Source of the DNA: Sparassis latifolia
Lineage: Eukaryota > Basidiomycota > Agaricomycetes > Polyporales > Sparassidaceae
DNA: 64,000 nucleotides
Direction: 5' to 3'
Assembly: GCA_018466975.1 (NCBI GenBank)
Contig: CM031561.1
Span: 3,472,001 to 3,536,000, forward strand
Shown here: in pieces, positions 23,461 to 35,592 of the stretch
Layout: every line of letters starts with the position of its first letter
How positions within the stretch are numbered: the first letter of the stretch is position 1
Translations under genes and position numbers: made by a program
Notes under the pieces: generated by a model
Databases searched by the model: none
The model's input: the letters and a program-made list of their open reading frames with translations, nothing else
What the model was told of the DNA's origin: nothing

Positions 23461-24895
23461 ATGGCTTTGACAAGCAAATGTGTGATACGCGAGGTCAGCA
23501 GACACCGTTTGCTGGATGTGTCCGACTGACGATCGGCACTGACCTCATGTTCGTATTTCTCAGGTGGTGAAGGACGTCTGGACCTTTTCATGGTAAGTAT
23601 AAGTACATCGAACTCAAGTTTTTCGACTTACGTTGTCTTGACAGTCCCTTTTCACGATTTGGTGTAATCTCATTTGGTGGGCGATCGACCGCCGTTAAAC
23701 TCCACAACGGGGATGTATGGTTGCTTGCATCAACCCCGCTTGACGGTGAAACAAAGAGTAAGCTTGCTGAAATAGGTCCCGTCAAGTACGTGCTTCTCTG
23801 ATTGTAAACCTGCTAATTATCTGATGCGAAGGAAGTACAGATGGATCATCGGAGCGGACAGGGTTCACTACCTCTACCTTGGTGAGTTCGAACACTCAGA
23901 ATAAGTACACGTCTCTGCAGAAAGCACTTAGAAGTGTATGCATATCTACTCCTACTATTCCTTACGACAGCGACTGCTACACATTATCTCCAAACCCTTT
24001 TTTCTGGGACATACGGCTATACGACTTCTACCCGCTCGGTGTGACTACCGTACGTGATACAAAGTTAACGATTTGTTGTTCTTACAGCGGAGTTTAAGAA
24101 AGAATATCCCGACGCCAAGCTCATAGCGGTGGAAGAGGTGAAGAACGCGAAGGAAAAGGAAGGACTGGAGTTCCATGGAGGCGAGTTGCTCTTTCATAGT
24201 TGGCTGCTGGTGATAACACTTGTTATAGCATGGGGTGCTGATCCCCCTGATACGAAGTACGGATTTGAAGATGATGTGAGTTATAGCCTCAGTCTTCTGG
24301 TAAGAAACTAATTCAATGTGGGCGTCAGATTGAGCATTGGTGAGAGTTCAAACATAAGATTTGGTTCCGCCCACCCATAGCCAACAGTTACTTCTCCGGT
24401 CATATCAACAAGGATGTGGCTTTCTTCCATCCGGCTTCGAAGACCTTGATGGAAGCAGACCTCCTTTTCAATCTTCCGGCAACAGAACAGGCTAGTGATT
24501 GCACAAGTTCATTGCGTTGCATCTTCTCTCTGTTAACGTAGCTGCTCTACAGTACTCTAAGACTGGGTCTTCTGGTCGACTTCCGATTTTTGGCACGTTG
24601 AAGCCTGACACGTGGCTGCACAAGAAGTTTGCGTGGATGACAGGGCAGGATAAGGAGTGCGCAAAATTCTCTGTCTCATCGCTTTGACTGACGTTTGTTC
24701 CGTGTCGCGTAGAGCCATGAAACGCGACGTGAAGACGGTTGCGGGGTGGAACTTCGAACGTATCATCCCTTGCCATGGTGTATGTACCTTGTTTCTTCTA
24801 CTAACCGAAACTCACACCACAGGCGTTCTTAGGATGTGATAGAGAAGGATGGAAATGCTGCGTGGAGACAGGCTTTCCAGTGGTATTTCGACTGA
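23461..24895 (+). CDS. DUF4336-type protein with metallo-beta-lactamase-like fold
   Basis: ATG at 23461 opens MALTSKCVIRE. Intron 23494-23563 leads to VVKDVWTFS, and intron 23593-23644 leads to PFSRFGVISFGGRSTAVKL. Later exons read WIIGADRVHYLYL, EFKKEYPDAKLIAVEEVKNA, TKYGFEDD, YFSGHINKDVAFFHPASKTL, EADLLFNLPATEQ, SGRLPIFGTLKPDTWLH, KTVAGWNFERIIPCHG and finally NAAWRQAFQWYFD with the stop at 24893-24895. The length is about 270 residues, usual for the family. His residues in the VHYLYL, SGHINKD and PCHGD contexts resemble metal ligands of the beta-lactamase fold. The substrate is unknown. The gene appears intact. Confidence 0.82.
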
Positions 24896-25347
24896 TCCAT
24901 TTTCAAGGACTCTTGGCTCGGACTGGCTCTGTTTGGCTCCTGTTGTATCAATATCGTATGGACTTGAATCCAGGTGTCACTTTTCAGCAGTTGCGAGCGG
25001 CGTTTCCGTGCCATCAGGATCGCCTGTCTGCTTCTTCACCTGGCCTCGCGGATCTGGTCTGTTTTCAATGCAGGTGCCTCGCTTTCAACAGCTGTTCCCG
25101 ATAACATAATATGATTCCCAGCGATATACGTTAAAGGAGGGACGAGAAGGGCATGCCTTCCTGGCCATCTGTCCTGCGCGACGCTGTCATGCGCTGGTGC
25201 TGTTTGCCTACATCCTACATCTGGCATGCACGAAGCGCATCCTCGCGGAAACCACGAGGGACCCTGCCCGCCGTGCGGTATATCTGCAAACGCCCTGCTG
25301 GTTTATACCATTTCCCCTTTCTCTTTCGTCGAAGGCACTCCATCACG
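24896..25347. other. intergenic, nothing recognised
   Basis: This lies between the DUF4336-type gene and the start of the C2H2/RING gene. It is the presumed promoter of the latter. Confidence 0.5.
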
Positions 25348-27623
25348 ATGGTCTTTTGTGTTACTTGCGACAGGAGCTTCAATAGTTACGAGGCATACAG
25401 ACAACACGCCCGAGACAAGAAGCATGAGTACAAACCATACCAGTGCGACACTTGTGACGTGGGACACGCCACCCAGGATGATTTGAAAGGGCACTACCGC
25501 ACTAGCGATGACCATCCTCGTGCGCTCGATGTCCCGAAGCCTTCAAGGACCAGGCCCAACTTACCGCGGTATGTCATCCCTTGATTGCTGAGTAACGACA
25601 CGTTATAAATGATGGTACCGTGGTAGCATATGACGGCAATTCACTACATCAAGTGCAACCCATGCAACCTCACCTTCTACCGGGAAGACATTCAGCTGCA
25701 CTTCAGAGAGTCGGCAAATCACCCCACATGCGTCGTGTGTGGTGATGGCTTTGAGACCGATGTTCTTCATCAGCAGGTAAGTCTACCAATGTCCACAAAG
25801 CGTACTGTGGTGAGATCTGTCAAGTTATTACTACTGACGTACTGCCCGCGGCTTTTCCAGCACACGACATCAGCGCATACCGACACACGATGCGCACCCT
25901 GCAATCGACTCTTCCGCACCAAGGAATCTCTGCGGGATCATTACAGGGATTCTCCCGCACATCCGCACTGCGCTATCTGTGGAGTTGGATTCGAGAACGA
26001 CGAGGCGTGCGATGCAGTGCGTATCGAGGTTCATCACATACGACTTGCAATTTTTACTCTGTCCATACTGTTGTAGCATATGACGCAGAACCATCCTCCT
26101 CGGCGCGTCATAGCCTCACCACCTCCCAGCATCCGAACGCAAGTTGAGGCTGTAAGCCCATTCTGTGACTTCACCAATTGGCGTTACGATTGACCCGCCT
26201 CTATGCCGACATAGATACAGGACGCCGATACCGTGTTGTCTGTTGCCACCACGCAGCTGCAGTCCTCGCAATCTCCTCCTCTCCAGCCGTGTGACGACAA
26301 CAGCATAAGTCCTGATGAGCCGCAGTCCGTCCTTCACCAGAGCACAGTCAGTAGCCGACTCTTCATCATGCTCTTTGTACGATCACTAACCCCCCTTTTC
26401 CGACAGATGTCCGAGTATTCTCACAGCAGCGCGCTGCGTACGGTCTCGGAGCCAGCCTTGCCCGCTGCTTCCTCTCTCGGTGGGTTCACCAGTCTGCGAT
26501 ATCAGGAGATACGCTTACGGAGCCACGTAAGTAGTCGGGGGTAACTTCGCGAACCATGTGCCAGACAACAGACCAGCATCTGATGTATCGCCGCCCTCGC
26601 TCACCTGTGTCGAACAAGACGAGGCAAGTATACCGGGTATCTCGTGCAACACGACTCCGATTATGTCTCAAAGGTCCCTAGAGTACACAGCAACAGGGAG
26701 CATCGCTACGCATCTGACGGGAAATCCAACAGCGTCTCCTGTATCTCAGGGTACCTTGGACTTTGTCTCGTAAGCACCGTTAGATTCACCTGAATACATC
26801 TCCTAACGAGAGTCTCAAGATTCCCGGGTTTGAGGGAAGAAAGTGCTCTCTCTGAGTCATCTATGTCGACGAGCTCTCTACACATGTCTGATCTAGTATC
26901 GGAGACCAAATCACCCGCATTCGAGGAAGCTTCTCCTGCACACTCTGTTCGACCTCTTCCGCTATACCACAATCCTAGTAGAGTGTCGCTCTCCCTTTCT
27001 GAGGCTCATCTGCGTGCAGCGTCTGAAGTGAAGGAGAGTGTTACCGCTCGTCCAGAGCCTTTGATAAGCAGCGTCCTGGCCACTCCTTCGCATACTGTGT
27101 CAGGGCAAGACTTCGGCCAGATCAACACCAGCTTCAGTCCACTCGCGCAGGACCCGCATTCGAGGCCGGCCAGTACTCTGCCGTCTCCCCCACTTTCCCC
27201 AGGGAGCCGCCGTATGTCCGTCACGTCAGCTGCGTCTGTCCGCCGAGGTGAGCAGAATGTTTTCTTGCCGGAGACGCGCCCGTTGAGCCTTGCAGCACGG
27301 TCACGATTGGCGACGTTGAGCGACACCGATGCTACCGTCCAGAATGTGCCCGCTTCAACCGAGCGTGCCCGTTCGGCGTCGCGAACTCCGAAGGGGCTCT
27401 CTTGGCATTGTCGGGTGTGTCTGAAGAACCCGTGCGCGGAGCCTACTGCGACAATGTGCGGACACATATTCTGCCACAGGTGTGTGAGCTCTCGTACCTT
27501 TAATGTCTACTGTAGGGTGACTCGTATCCTGGTAGTTGTATCATTAAGGAGATTGCAACGAATATGCAATGTCCTGTATGTAAGAAATCCATGCTGTTAA
27601 GACTGCACGTCGAGACGGACTAG
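25348..27623 (+). CDS. C2H2 and RING zinc-finger protein (multi-exon)
   Basis: ATG at 25348 begins MVFCVTCDRSFNSYEAYRQH, a C2H2 unit, followed by CDTCDVGHATQDDLKGHY. Exons at 25630 and 25860 add CNPCNLTFYREDIQLHF with CVVCGDGF, and CAPCNRLFRTKESLRDHY with CAICGVGF. A long Ser/Pro-rich linker follows (26.1-27.4 kb). The C-terminal RING starts HCRVC, continues CGHIFCH to the donor at 27479/27480, and resumes after a 56-nt intron (27480-27535) with CIIKEIATNMQCPVC. The stop is at 27621-27623. The finger series is likely for nucleic-acid or protein binding, and the RING for E3 ligase activity (family inference). It is a paralog of the minus-strand gene at 955-3086. Confidence 0.75.
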
Positions 27624-28078
27624 AAATACGATGGGAAGGTTTATCCCTTGTACTCGTTCGTCATTCGTCCTTAACCTAATGTTCAGTATAACCTGTAACA
27701 CAATTACTGGAACACACCTCAGGTGTCCTACCTATTTATTATTCATTCGACGTTCCGCACAATAACTGCTGTGTGCATAAGCTACGTGCGACGCGTCAAA
27801 CATGCGGACGCGTAGTGGCCCCATGGACCTTCACAAGACAGCTGCAGTGAACTCTCGCCACGCACAGTATTATTAGATGGCCGATCCGCTACCAGTGAAG
27901 CGTTGAAACGTCGAAGTTCTAAAATGACTTATAAGTCACCCACGTGGCTCATTCCGCGTGGATTTCTGAAGCGCTCTACGAGCCCTTGCTTCTAAAACCT
28001 TGCGCAATACTAAGTTTTATCCGCTTGCTGATGCGTGTCTCCACGCTCGCTCAGAGTCAATATTAAATGAACGCCGAT
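27624..28078. other. intergenic, nothing recognised
   Basis: This is the 3' flank of the RING gene and of the kinase relic, which converge here. No ORF with motif support was seen. Confidence 0.5.
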
Positions 28079-28600
28079 TCACATCCACAACGAAATTCCT
28101 GTGAGATATGCTGTATTGACGTATCTTCGTCGTGGCTTCCAGGAAGTGGTACCCGCAAACACTTGCATTAATTGCGGGAACATGAGGTGGGCATGCATGA
28201 AGAACCTGAATAGATAGTCCACAGCGGGGAGGGTCTGCTGAAGTGCCCCGATGTCGTACTCTGTAAGAAAGTAAGCCGATAGCCTATCGTCTAGTTCGCT
28301 TTCAAAGAGCCCGTGGCAGGCGGGGACGATGTCGCCTTGTATCGGTTTGAGCTGACGGCGGTGGATGTCAACCTCGGAGCACAGCCTAGCGATAGGTTCA
28401 GAACCAGACACGGCCTTGCAGAGAGCCACTCTCAAACTATCCAACGTAGCGCGACAGATAGTACAACGATCGCGGTGGAGGACTATTGCACCGTCGACAA
28501 GAGGTCGTACCCGGGGCCTCGACCGTCGGTACGGGAGTGCTTGAAGGATTCGGAAATAGAGCCGGGGGGAAGTGCGATAGTAGAGCAGTGATAGGCTCAA
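28079..28600 (-). pseudogene. small kinase-like gene, N-lobe fragment
   Basis: The minus-strand reading contains EVDIHRRQLKPIQGDIVPAC followed by HGLFESELDDRLSAYFLTEY. This aligns with EAEIYRQLRILQRDVIPGCY and GLFEGELEDGQSACLVTEY of the intact neighbours. No catalytic C-lobe follows and the sequence before it is poorly conserved. I call it a diverged, truncated member of the array. Confidence 0.6.
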
Positions 28601-28881
28601 ACGTATTCGCAGTTCGATGACATCCGAACAGCAGGAGGGCGTCTTTCCGGAGACTTGGCAGACCTCTAAGCCCATGTAGCAGGGAAGGAGCTCCTCATAC
28701 GAAAACGTGGCGAAGACGAGAAGCTCAGACTGAGCAAACAAATGAGGGGTATGTTACAGAAAATCATACATAGATAATCAAGGTCGAGCGGACATAACAC
28801 CGTGATCCTCACTAAGGAAGTTCAGTAGCAAAGTCAACAGAACAAGAGGCGAGTAGTACACACCACTCGTACAACGACAAG

Positions 28882-29855
28882 CTACGCAACCGTCCCTCCG
28901 CATGACCGCACCACAGGATTGCGATCCGCCCATTTCCCATATCTGCGCTCGTAGCTTTCAATCACCAGACGTGCCTGCTCTAGTGCCTCTTCCTCGGGAA
29001 CATCCGCAGGTGCGAGAGAGGCAAGCAGTTCGGGGCTCTCCAAGTACCCTACATGCGCATATCCGGTCAAATACCGCACCATGTCTAGAATCATGTTATT
29101 CTTGGCCATTGTTAGATATCACAGAAATGTACGCACTTGGTGTCCAGAGCTTGCAGTCAATACATATGCACCACAGCTCACTGCACCCGAATTTATGCTG
29201 GCAGGGTTCTGTTACATCGAACATAATCGGTTTGTGGCAGAGACACTGGTGCATCTCCGCGCGGCCGAAGTCGATGATCGTCGGCTGCCGGTTCTGATAG
29301 AGAACAACATTGCATTCTCTGAAATCGCCATGCCGTACACCAGCTGCGTGAATCTCCGTTAAGGCGTCAACGAGGCGAATCCTGAGATAAAATGTCGAAT
29401 ATTGTAATTAGTCAAGTCAAAGGCACCAACTAGAAAAGAGCTACAAACCTCAATTGCAGATCGAGGCGATTAAAGGTGGTATCCAGGGCTTTTCCGCAAT
29501 ATTCTGTGACCAGGCAAGCCGACTGTCCATCTTCCAACTCTCCCTCGAATAGCCCGTAGCATCCAGGGATCACGTCGCGCTGTAATATGCGGAGTTGTCG
29601 GTATATTTCTGCTTCGTGGCGAAGCCTCGCAATTTTTCGCTTTCCAAACACAACCTTGCAGACAACGTCCTCGGAGCGGTGCCCTTCACACGCCAGCGAG
29701 GCACGGTAAACTTGTGAATGACCATCGTGAATATGCTTGGTATTACTGATGACGAACTTTAGCCCCGCGCCTGGAATATCAGTGCGAGACATTCCGTAGA
29801 GATTGGGAGGATCGCAGTGCGAATGCTGGTCGGGGAAGTGAAGAGTGGTGACCAT
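28882..29855 (-). CDS. small kinase-like protein A
   Basis: Three exons, about 285 residues. ATG at 29853-29855 begins MVTTLHFPDQHS. Exon 1 includes the candidate beta-3 lysine in VVCKVVFGKRKIARL, a helix-C-like HEAEIYRQL, and the hinge ACLVTEYCGKAL. Exon 2 (from 29387) has the catalytic loop HGDFRECNVV and the metal-binding IDFGRA. A GTGCGT...CTAG intron leads to the last exon with LLASLAPADVPEEEALEQA, stopping at 28882. HxD-type loop and DFG are both present, so catalysis is plausible, but the fold is compact and lacks a canonical eukaryotic C-lobe. Substrate unknown. It belongs to a tandem family with B and C. Confidence 0.75.
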
Positions 29856-30247
29856 GGTGGTGAAAAAGCTGTTAGAGGCCGCGTGAGCACGTGCCCAGCC
29901 ACACACGCGTAACTTACATAAAATGGTCCATTCCCGCTTGTCCAGCACCCAACTAATGAGAATACCTGCGATGCTTCAGCCACTCGGCCTTGACCTTGAA
30001 CATTTGAACGTTCGGACAATAAGTTCCCCGATTGCTAAGCATGAAGTCTTACCGGGGCACACGCGGGACAACTTGAAGGATTCAGAAGTAAGACGGTCCT
30101 TGACCTGATTCTGATTCGCGAAGTCGCGAGAGCCACGAGGTGTCAAGAAAAGTTGCGAACATAAAGAAAGGTCTATTGTGGGTATAACTCTTGGATCCGC
30201 AAACCAGAGAGCAGGGTAGTAGGGTCGACAGAACACGAGGCTAAATA

Positions 30248-31253
30248 TTACACACCGTTCTTGCGACAAGCTCCGGAACTATGCAGTCGACCCCCCTCGT
30301 CAACGTACCACGGGATGGGATTACAATCCGCCCATTTTCCATATACGCGTTCGTACCGTTCGATTACTATGTGCGCTTGCCTTAGCGCCTCCTCCTTAGG
30401 GACATTCGCAGGTGCCACAGAGGCGAGCATTTCAGGAGTCTCCAAATACCGTACATGCACATATCCGCTGAAGCATCGCACCATATCTGGAACCCCGATT
30501 GTCAGTCGTCGCTCGGTCACTACAGATATATACGCACTTGGCGTCCAAACGTCGCAGTCAAGACATATTTGGTAGAGTTCATTGCATCCAAATTCATTTC
30601 GGTAGGGCTCCGTCACATCGAACAGGATCGGTCGTGGGCAGAGACACTGGTGCTTCTCCGCACGGTCGAAGTCGATGATGGTCGGTTGCCGGTTCTGATA
30701 TAGAACGACATTGTATTCCCTGATATCGCCATGCTGCACACCAGCTGCATGAATCTTCGCCAAGGCTTCAATGATGTCTATCCTGCAAAGGGGGCAGAAT
30801 ACTAAATTAGTCAAGGCAAAAGCATCAACAAGAATAGAGCCAGAACCTCAATTCTAGATCAATGCAGTCAAAGCTCGTCTCCAGCGTATTGCCGCAATAT
30901 TCCGTGACCAGGCAGGCCGACGGTCCATCTTCCAACTCTCCTTCGAAGAGACCATAGCATGCAGGGATCGCGTCACGCTGTAATTTGCGAAGATGAAGGT
31001 ATATTTCAGCTTCATGGCGAAGCCTCGCTATCTTGCGCTTCCCAAATGCAACCTTGCATACAACGTCCTCGGAACGGTGCCCTTCACAAGTCAATGAAGC
31101 GATGTAGACTTGGGAGTGGCCATTGTAAATCTGCTTGGTATTACCGATGACAAACTGTAGCCCCGCGCCGGGAATATCAGTGCGGGACATTTCGTAGAGA
31201 TTGGGAGGGTTGGAGCGCGAGTGTTGGTCGGGGAACTGTAGAGTGGTGACCAT
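30248..31253 (-). CDS. small kinase-like protein B
   Basis: ATG at 31253 begins MVTTLQFPDQHS. Motifs occur in the same order as kinase A: VVCKVAFGKRKIARLRHEAE, GLFEGELEDGPSACLVTEY, HGDIREYNVV and IDFDRA. The third DFG residue is Asp here rather than Gly. A 51-nt in-frame GTGCGT...CCAG intron separates WTP from MVRCFSGYVHVRYLE. The tail contains LLASVAPANVPKEEAL-like sequence (MLASVAPANVPKEEAL) and the stop is at 30248. The protein is about 290 residues and looks intact. High similarity to A indicates recent tandem duplication. Confidence 0.75.
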
Positions 31254-31329
31254 GGTGAAGAGACGCAGAGGAAATACAAGGACAAGTCGGAATGAACCAT
31301 TTTATGTAAGTTACTACGCGTGTGTGGCT

Positions 31330-31490
31330 GGGCACGTGCTCATACAAGTCTCTGGTCTGCTTGTAGTACCAATACATTATCTTCCACGTCTCCTCGAGTG
31401 CAGCGTCCTTTGGCGTGTCCTCCGATGTCACAGCAAGGTGCAACTCAAGAGTCTTAAAACATTCTAAAGCAACATACCTCTGATGAACGG
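31330..31490 (-). pseudogene. small kinase-like gene, C-terminal fragment
   Basis: The minus-strand reading has LHLAVTSEDTPKDAALEETW followed by KIMYWYYKQT. This corresponds to LLASLAPADVPKERALAEAH and LTIKRYYRKYG of kinase C. No kinase core is attached, so this is a relic upstream of kinase B. Confidence 0.55.
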
Positions 31491-32211
31491 TACCATCACT
31501 ATAAGAAATGTCGGGCTCAGCTGAGAATAGAATGACTACCGTCAGTCGGCACGCACCTGGTGCCCACCTTTCACATCACATATACACCGTATTTCTTGAC
31601 ACAAGAAGCTATCTCTGAGAGGGCGGTTCGTGGAGTGTTGAAATGCGGAGATTTGTAGCCGAGACCAGGATTAGCCGTCAGCCGCACAAAAAGTCGTAAG
31701 TAGACGTTGGCATCACATTGGCGCAGGCGAAGAGCGAACCCGAGTGATAACCCTCTAACAATTCACGGAAACAGCCGTAACGAGAGAAACGGACACTCCG
31801 TTTTCAATTTCGCCTCGAGGCAGCGAGATATTAGGTCGTCTGAGTCAGTCAGGATATTACCCCCTGACATCTTCGTCGTCAGCATCACGCAGCGCATTCA
31901 CCACTCGGAGGTCCACCCCGCCATGTCGGACCATGAAGGACGTCCACTGGATGTCGATGTATACGGCACGATCTTCGGGAATTGAACCGGCAGCGCGACG
32001 ACGGAGTAAGTCTTTTTGAGTGTTGATCTTCGTTTATTCGTATAGAGGGAGAGCAACGCACCGCATCTCGGAGAAAAATACTAACTGACAACCGGATTAC
32101 GGACACCGAATCATCCGCACTGTCGCAGTCCGGGAATCAAGTTTAAATGTCAAAAAAACCGAAGACATGCACTCTGCAGTGGAGTCAGAGACAACCGTAC
32201 ATACGTGCCTG
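31491..32211. other. no supported gene
   Basis: This is a spacer inside the kinase array. Short plus-strand ORFs (for example 31707-31985) have no motif support. Confidence 0.45.
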
Positions 32212-33179
32212 TTAGGGACGTCTCTCTTCTACCGGAGACACTACGCGCTCCGCCGCTTCCCTTCCATACTTCCGGTAGTATCTCTTGATCGTTAAATGTG
32301 CCTCCGCTAGTGCCCGCTCTTTCGGGACGTCTGCAGGGGCTAGCGACGCAAGCAGTTCGTGACTTTCCAGATACTTTACAGCCACATAGCCACCCAAGTA
32401 TGGCGCCGTATCTGTAAATTATGAGCAATTCAGCTTACACAATAAAGCACTTTACTCACTTGGGATCCAGACTCCTGCGCCGTCGCATGCAAACCAGATC
32501 TCATCGCATCCAAATTCATCTCGGTAGGGAGTTGGTACATTGAGTGGGACGATCTTCATGCAATGGCAATCATGCTTGGACGCCCGGTCGAAATCGATAA
32601 TACAGGGTTGCTGGTTCTTGTCCACGACAATGTTGCACTCCCGAAAGTCTCCGTGATGAACTCCACGGCCATGAATTGCCATCAAGCCTTTGATAACACG
32701 ATATCTGAAGGCACGAAACACAGGATTAGCTCATGCTTAGAGGAGCTACGACCTGACATCATAATAACATACCTAAATTCACGATTCATATAATCCAAAG
32801 ATATTTCCATACGTTCTCCCTTGTACTGAGTAACCAGACACGCAGATGGCCCGTCTTCCAGCTCGCCTTCAAATAGCCCGTAGCAAGCGGGAATGACGCT
32901 GCCTTGTAGCTGGCGAAGACGGAAGTATGTCTGGGCTTCCTGCCGTAGCCTGGCTATATTACGCTTCCCGAAAACGACCTTGCAGACAACATCATAGGTT
33001 GGAGAGTTGCCGCACGTCAACGAGGCACGGTAGACTTGCGAGTTGCCGTCGTGGATATGTCTAGTATTGCTGATAACGAGCTTCCGGCCCACACCTCGAT
33101 TGTCGGTACGAATCATCTCAAACAGTTCAGGAGGATGACGAGCCGAGTGCTGGTCGGGAAAGAGTAGAGTCGACAACAT
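32212..33179 (-). CDS. small kinase-like protein C
   Basis: ATG at 33177-33179 begins MLSTLLFPDQHS. Exon 1 has VVCKVVFGKRNIARLRQEAQ and GLFEGELEDGPSACLVTQY. Exon 2 has the catalytic loop HGDFRECNIV and IDFDRASKHDCHC, with Asp in the DFG glycine position as in B. A GTGAGT...ACAG intron leads to APYLGGYVAVKYLESHELL and LAPADVPKERALAEAH, ending at the stop at 32212. About 270 residues and intact. It is more diverged from A and B than they are from each other, so it is the older copy. It is divergent from the plus-strand gene at 33461, with a 280-bp shared upstream region. Confidence 0.75.
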
Positions 33180-33460
33180 GATGAGTTCGGGCGAAATGCT
33201 GGTTAAGTTGAGGTTTAAGTTGAACTCCCAATGTGGCCAACTTATGTAAGTTACGCGGGTGTGGCTGGGCACGTGAAGGCTCGACGATGTTGGCCCACTT
33301 CAATTTCTTGAGACTGGAATCCGTGGCCAACATTCTATTGTTCCGAAGACGGGAAATTGTAAGACTCCTCGACAATGCTTTTTCCCATGTGGCCATGGCC
33401 ACTGCAATATTTAATCACGGCTGTTTCTCTCTCAACTCTCTGTGATCCTTCTGCTTTAGC

Positions 33461-35028
33461 ATGACTTCTACCCCACCGGATGAGGACACTTTCAAGGAGG
33501 ACTCGCAGTCGACACTCAGGGGAATCGATGTTTCACTTTTCTCAAACCTTTTCATCGATGACGTTCAGACTAGTACACCGCTCGCGAGTCCAAGCCGTAT
33601 ACTGGACTTCGATACACCCTTTGCGGAGTATGATCCTGAGCAAGTGCCAGAGCCGAGCGACAAACCGGAGCTAGAGCTATTTGTGGACTCTGTAGGAAGG
33701 GATGACGAACATGGCGAACATGACGAACACTGCGACCACGGAGACACCATCGCTGCAGTAGGCCCATCTAACAGCAGACACGATTGGGTACAACCCCTAC
33801 CTTTATCTCCGCCGACCGCTAACACTATCCGATCATTGCATGATATCCTCCGTGTTTCTCTGCCAGAGAACCCTCCGACATATCACGAGGGTGCGCTGGT
33901 CGGAATGAAATCAATTACGAAGACCGAGAGAGCCGTTCGCTCAAAAGCACCTCTCAAAAAAGTGGTGTACGTGGAGGGATTGGTTACCCAACTTTGCAAT
34001 CAGGCTGAGAAACAGCTCAGGGACCTGAAGATCGACATGGACGTTCTGGACCCCCACGTATTTGCTCTCTGCAAGATACATCCTTACCTTACAGCCAGCA
34101 ACATGCCCCCCAGAATTTTCAGTGAGAAGGACACTGAGGATTGGTGTAACGATACCCTTTTCAGACCCGCGCTCTTCGCCTTACGCTGTGTCATGGCAGA
34201 AAAGATCCTTGCCAACTTTGACGAACCATTTCCTTATCTCTCTTCGGCACCAAGCGCCAAGACGATCCCGGATGGAATTATGGTGAAGCAGGATGCCTCC
34301 TGTCCACAAAAATTACAGTTTTCGAATACCGAGGATTCAAAGGTGGTGCTCACAATTGAAGTCAAGACTCAGCCAGCATGGGACAAGATGAAGATCAACG
34401 AGCTTCAGCAGCGACCCCCAGGCATCGAAGAGGGAAACGCAATGAGATTCGTCTGGCCGACGGAGGATGATATTAATGCGGATGAGCAAACTCGGTTATT
34501 TGTCCAGGTATGAGTTGTGATTTCATTTGGAGCCTCAGCACTCAGCTGCCGACATGATCTGACTCACATCTCTACCTGCAGATCTGGACTCATATGGTAA
34601 ACTCGCCGGGCGGCCTCGAAATTATCTCTACTTTCGAACTGACTACATTCTTGGTCCGTGGACGGGACGCTGACACCAATGCTGACACGCTCTATATCTC
34701 TCCCAGCTATGATCGCACCTCCTGCCCTATATACGCTGTATATTGCTGGCTTGCCCTTGCCATGGAAGTTATCAAGTTTGAGAGCTTAAACCTTCCTACC
34801 CCCGTTACAACACACTGGCCAAAATCAGCTCATGACGAATATCATCTGATTTGTGGGATTTTGCCTGAGTGAGTGCAATATTCTCTGCCTCAGACCATGG
34901 CACGCATTTACGTTGATTCACACAGAACACGGTACGACAGGTGCAGGCCTCCTGTGACCCGCAATATTGCCCATGGTATGACGACTCGATCTAAAGGACC
35001 CGGGCCTGCAGTTTCCTGTGCACTGTAG
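33461..35028 (+). CDS. hypothetical protein with PD-(D/E)XK nuclease-like motif
   Basis: Three exons: 33461 to about 34508, about 34582 to 34871, and 34926 to the stop at 35026-35028, about 480 residues in all. The first 120 residues are acidic and low-complexity, with a His/Asp/Glu run (DDEHGEHDEHCDHGD). A conserved-looking region follows (LDPHVFALCKIHPYLTASN, ERAVRSKAPLKK). Then TIPDGIMVKQD is separated by about 25 residues from VVLTIEVKTQPAW, the spacing and hydrophobic context of a PD-(D/E)XK active site. A Gln-containing helix follows (TRLFVQIWTHM). This suggests a restriction-endonuclease-like fold, but binding without cleavage is also possible. I do not recognise the family. It is embedded in the kinase array on the opposite strand. 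Confidence 0.65.
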
Positions 35029-35068
35029 TCCAGCCGTTGTTTGTTATTATGTTGTCCTATTTCGATCT

Positions 35069-35290
35069 TCAGACTCGAACGTGAAGTGTAGTCATGTCCT
35101 CAAGCTCAAGCTTCTGCCTCATCTTGTCAATTACAGAGAATGTTGGGTACTCAAGGGCAAAAGGGACCAAACCGTGTTCGAGCGTCCACGATTTTACGTG
35201 TGCGCACATGTGCTTTTCAGCGTTGTCGAAGTCAATGTCAAATGGTCGCTGGTTCTCGATGACGATACGGCCATTCAATCCAAGGTCTAC
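35069..35290 (-). pseudogene. small kinase-like gene, C-lobe fragment
   Basis: The minus-strand ORF reads IENQRPFDIDFDNAEKHMC, matching QNRQPTIIDFDRAEKHQC of kinase B. No HGDFRECN loop precedes it in frame and no full tail follows. It is a relic of another array member. Confidence 0.6.
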
Positions 35291-35592
35291 CTATGAATTC
35301 ATGGATATTGACCCTATGCAGTTATCTGCAAAGCGACCTTTTCGAAGCGAGTTACCAATGGTGGCATGCGGATCCTTAAGCATAGACGAGTTCACGGTAC
35401 TGTGGAAAATCGAGTTGTTCCAATGGCTGCTGTGCAGGAAACAAGTTTGATATCTGTATCAAAGTCCAACGACACGAACAACAAGCCACTCTCGATATTT
35501 GGAATAAAACCGTAATAATCTGTAGTCAACAAGCCGGTACTCAAAGAGCGCATTGAAAACCAACATGAGAGAGAATTGCAGGCATACTTCCC

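Noticed and set aside
27006..27467. 153-codon minus-strand ORF
   Set aside because: It is antisense to the linker and RING exon of the C2H2/RING gene, where the plus strand carries the zinc ligands.
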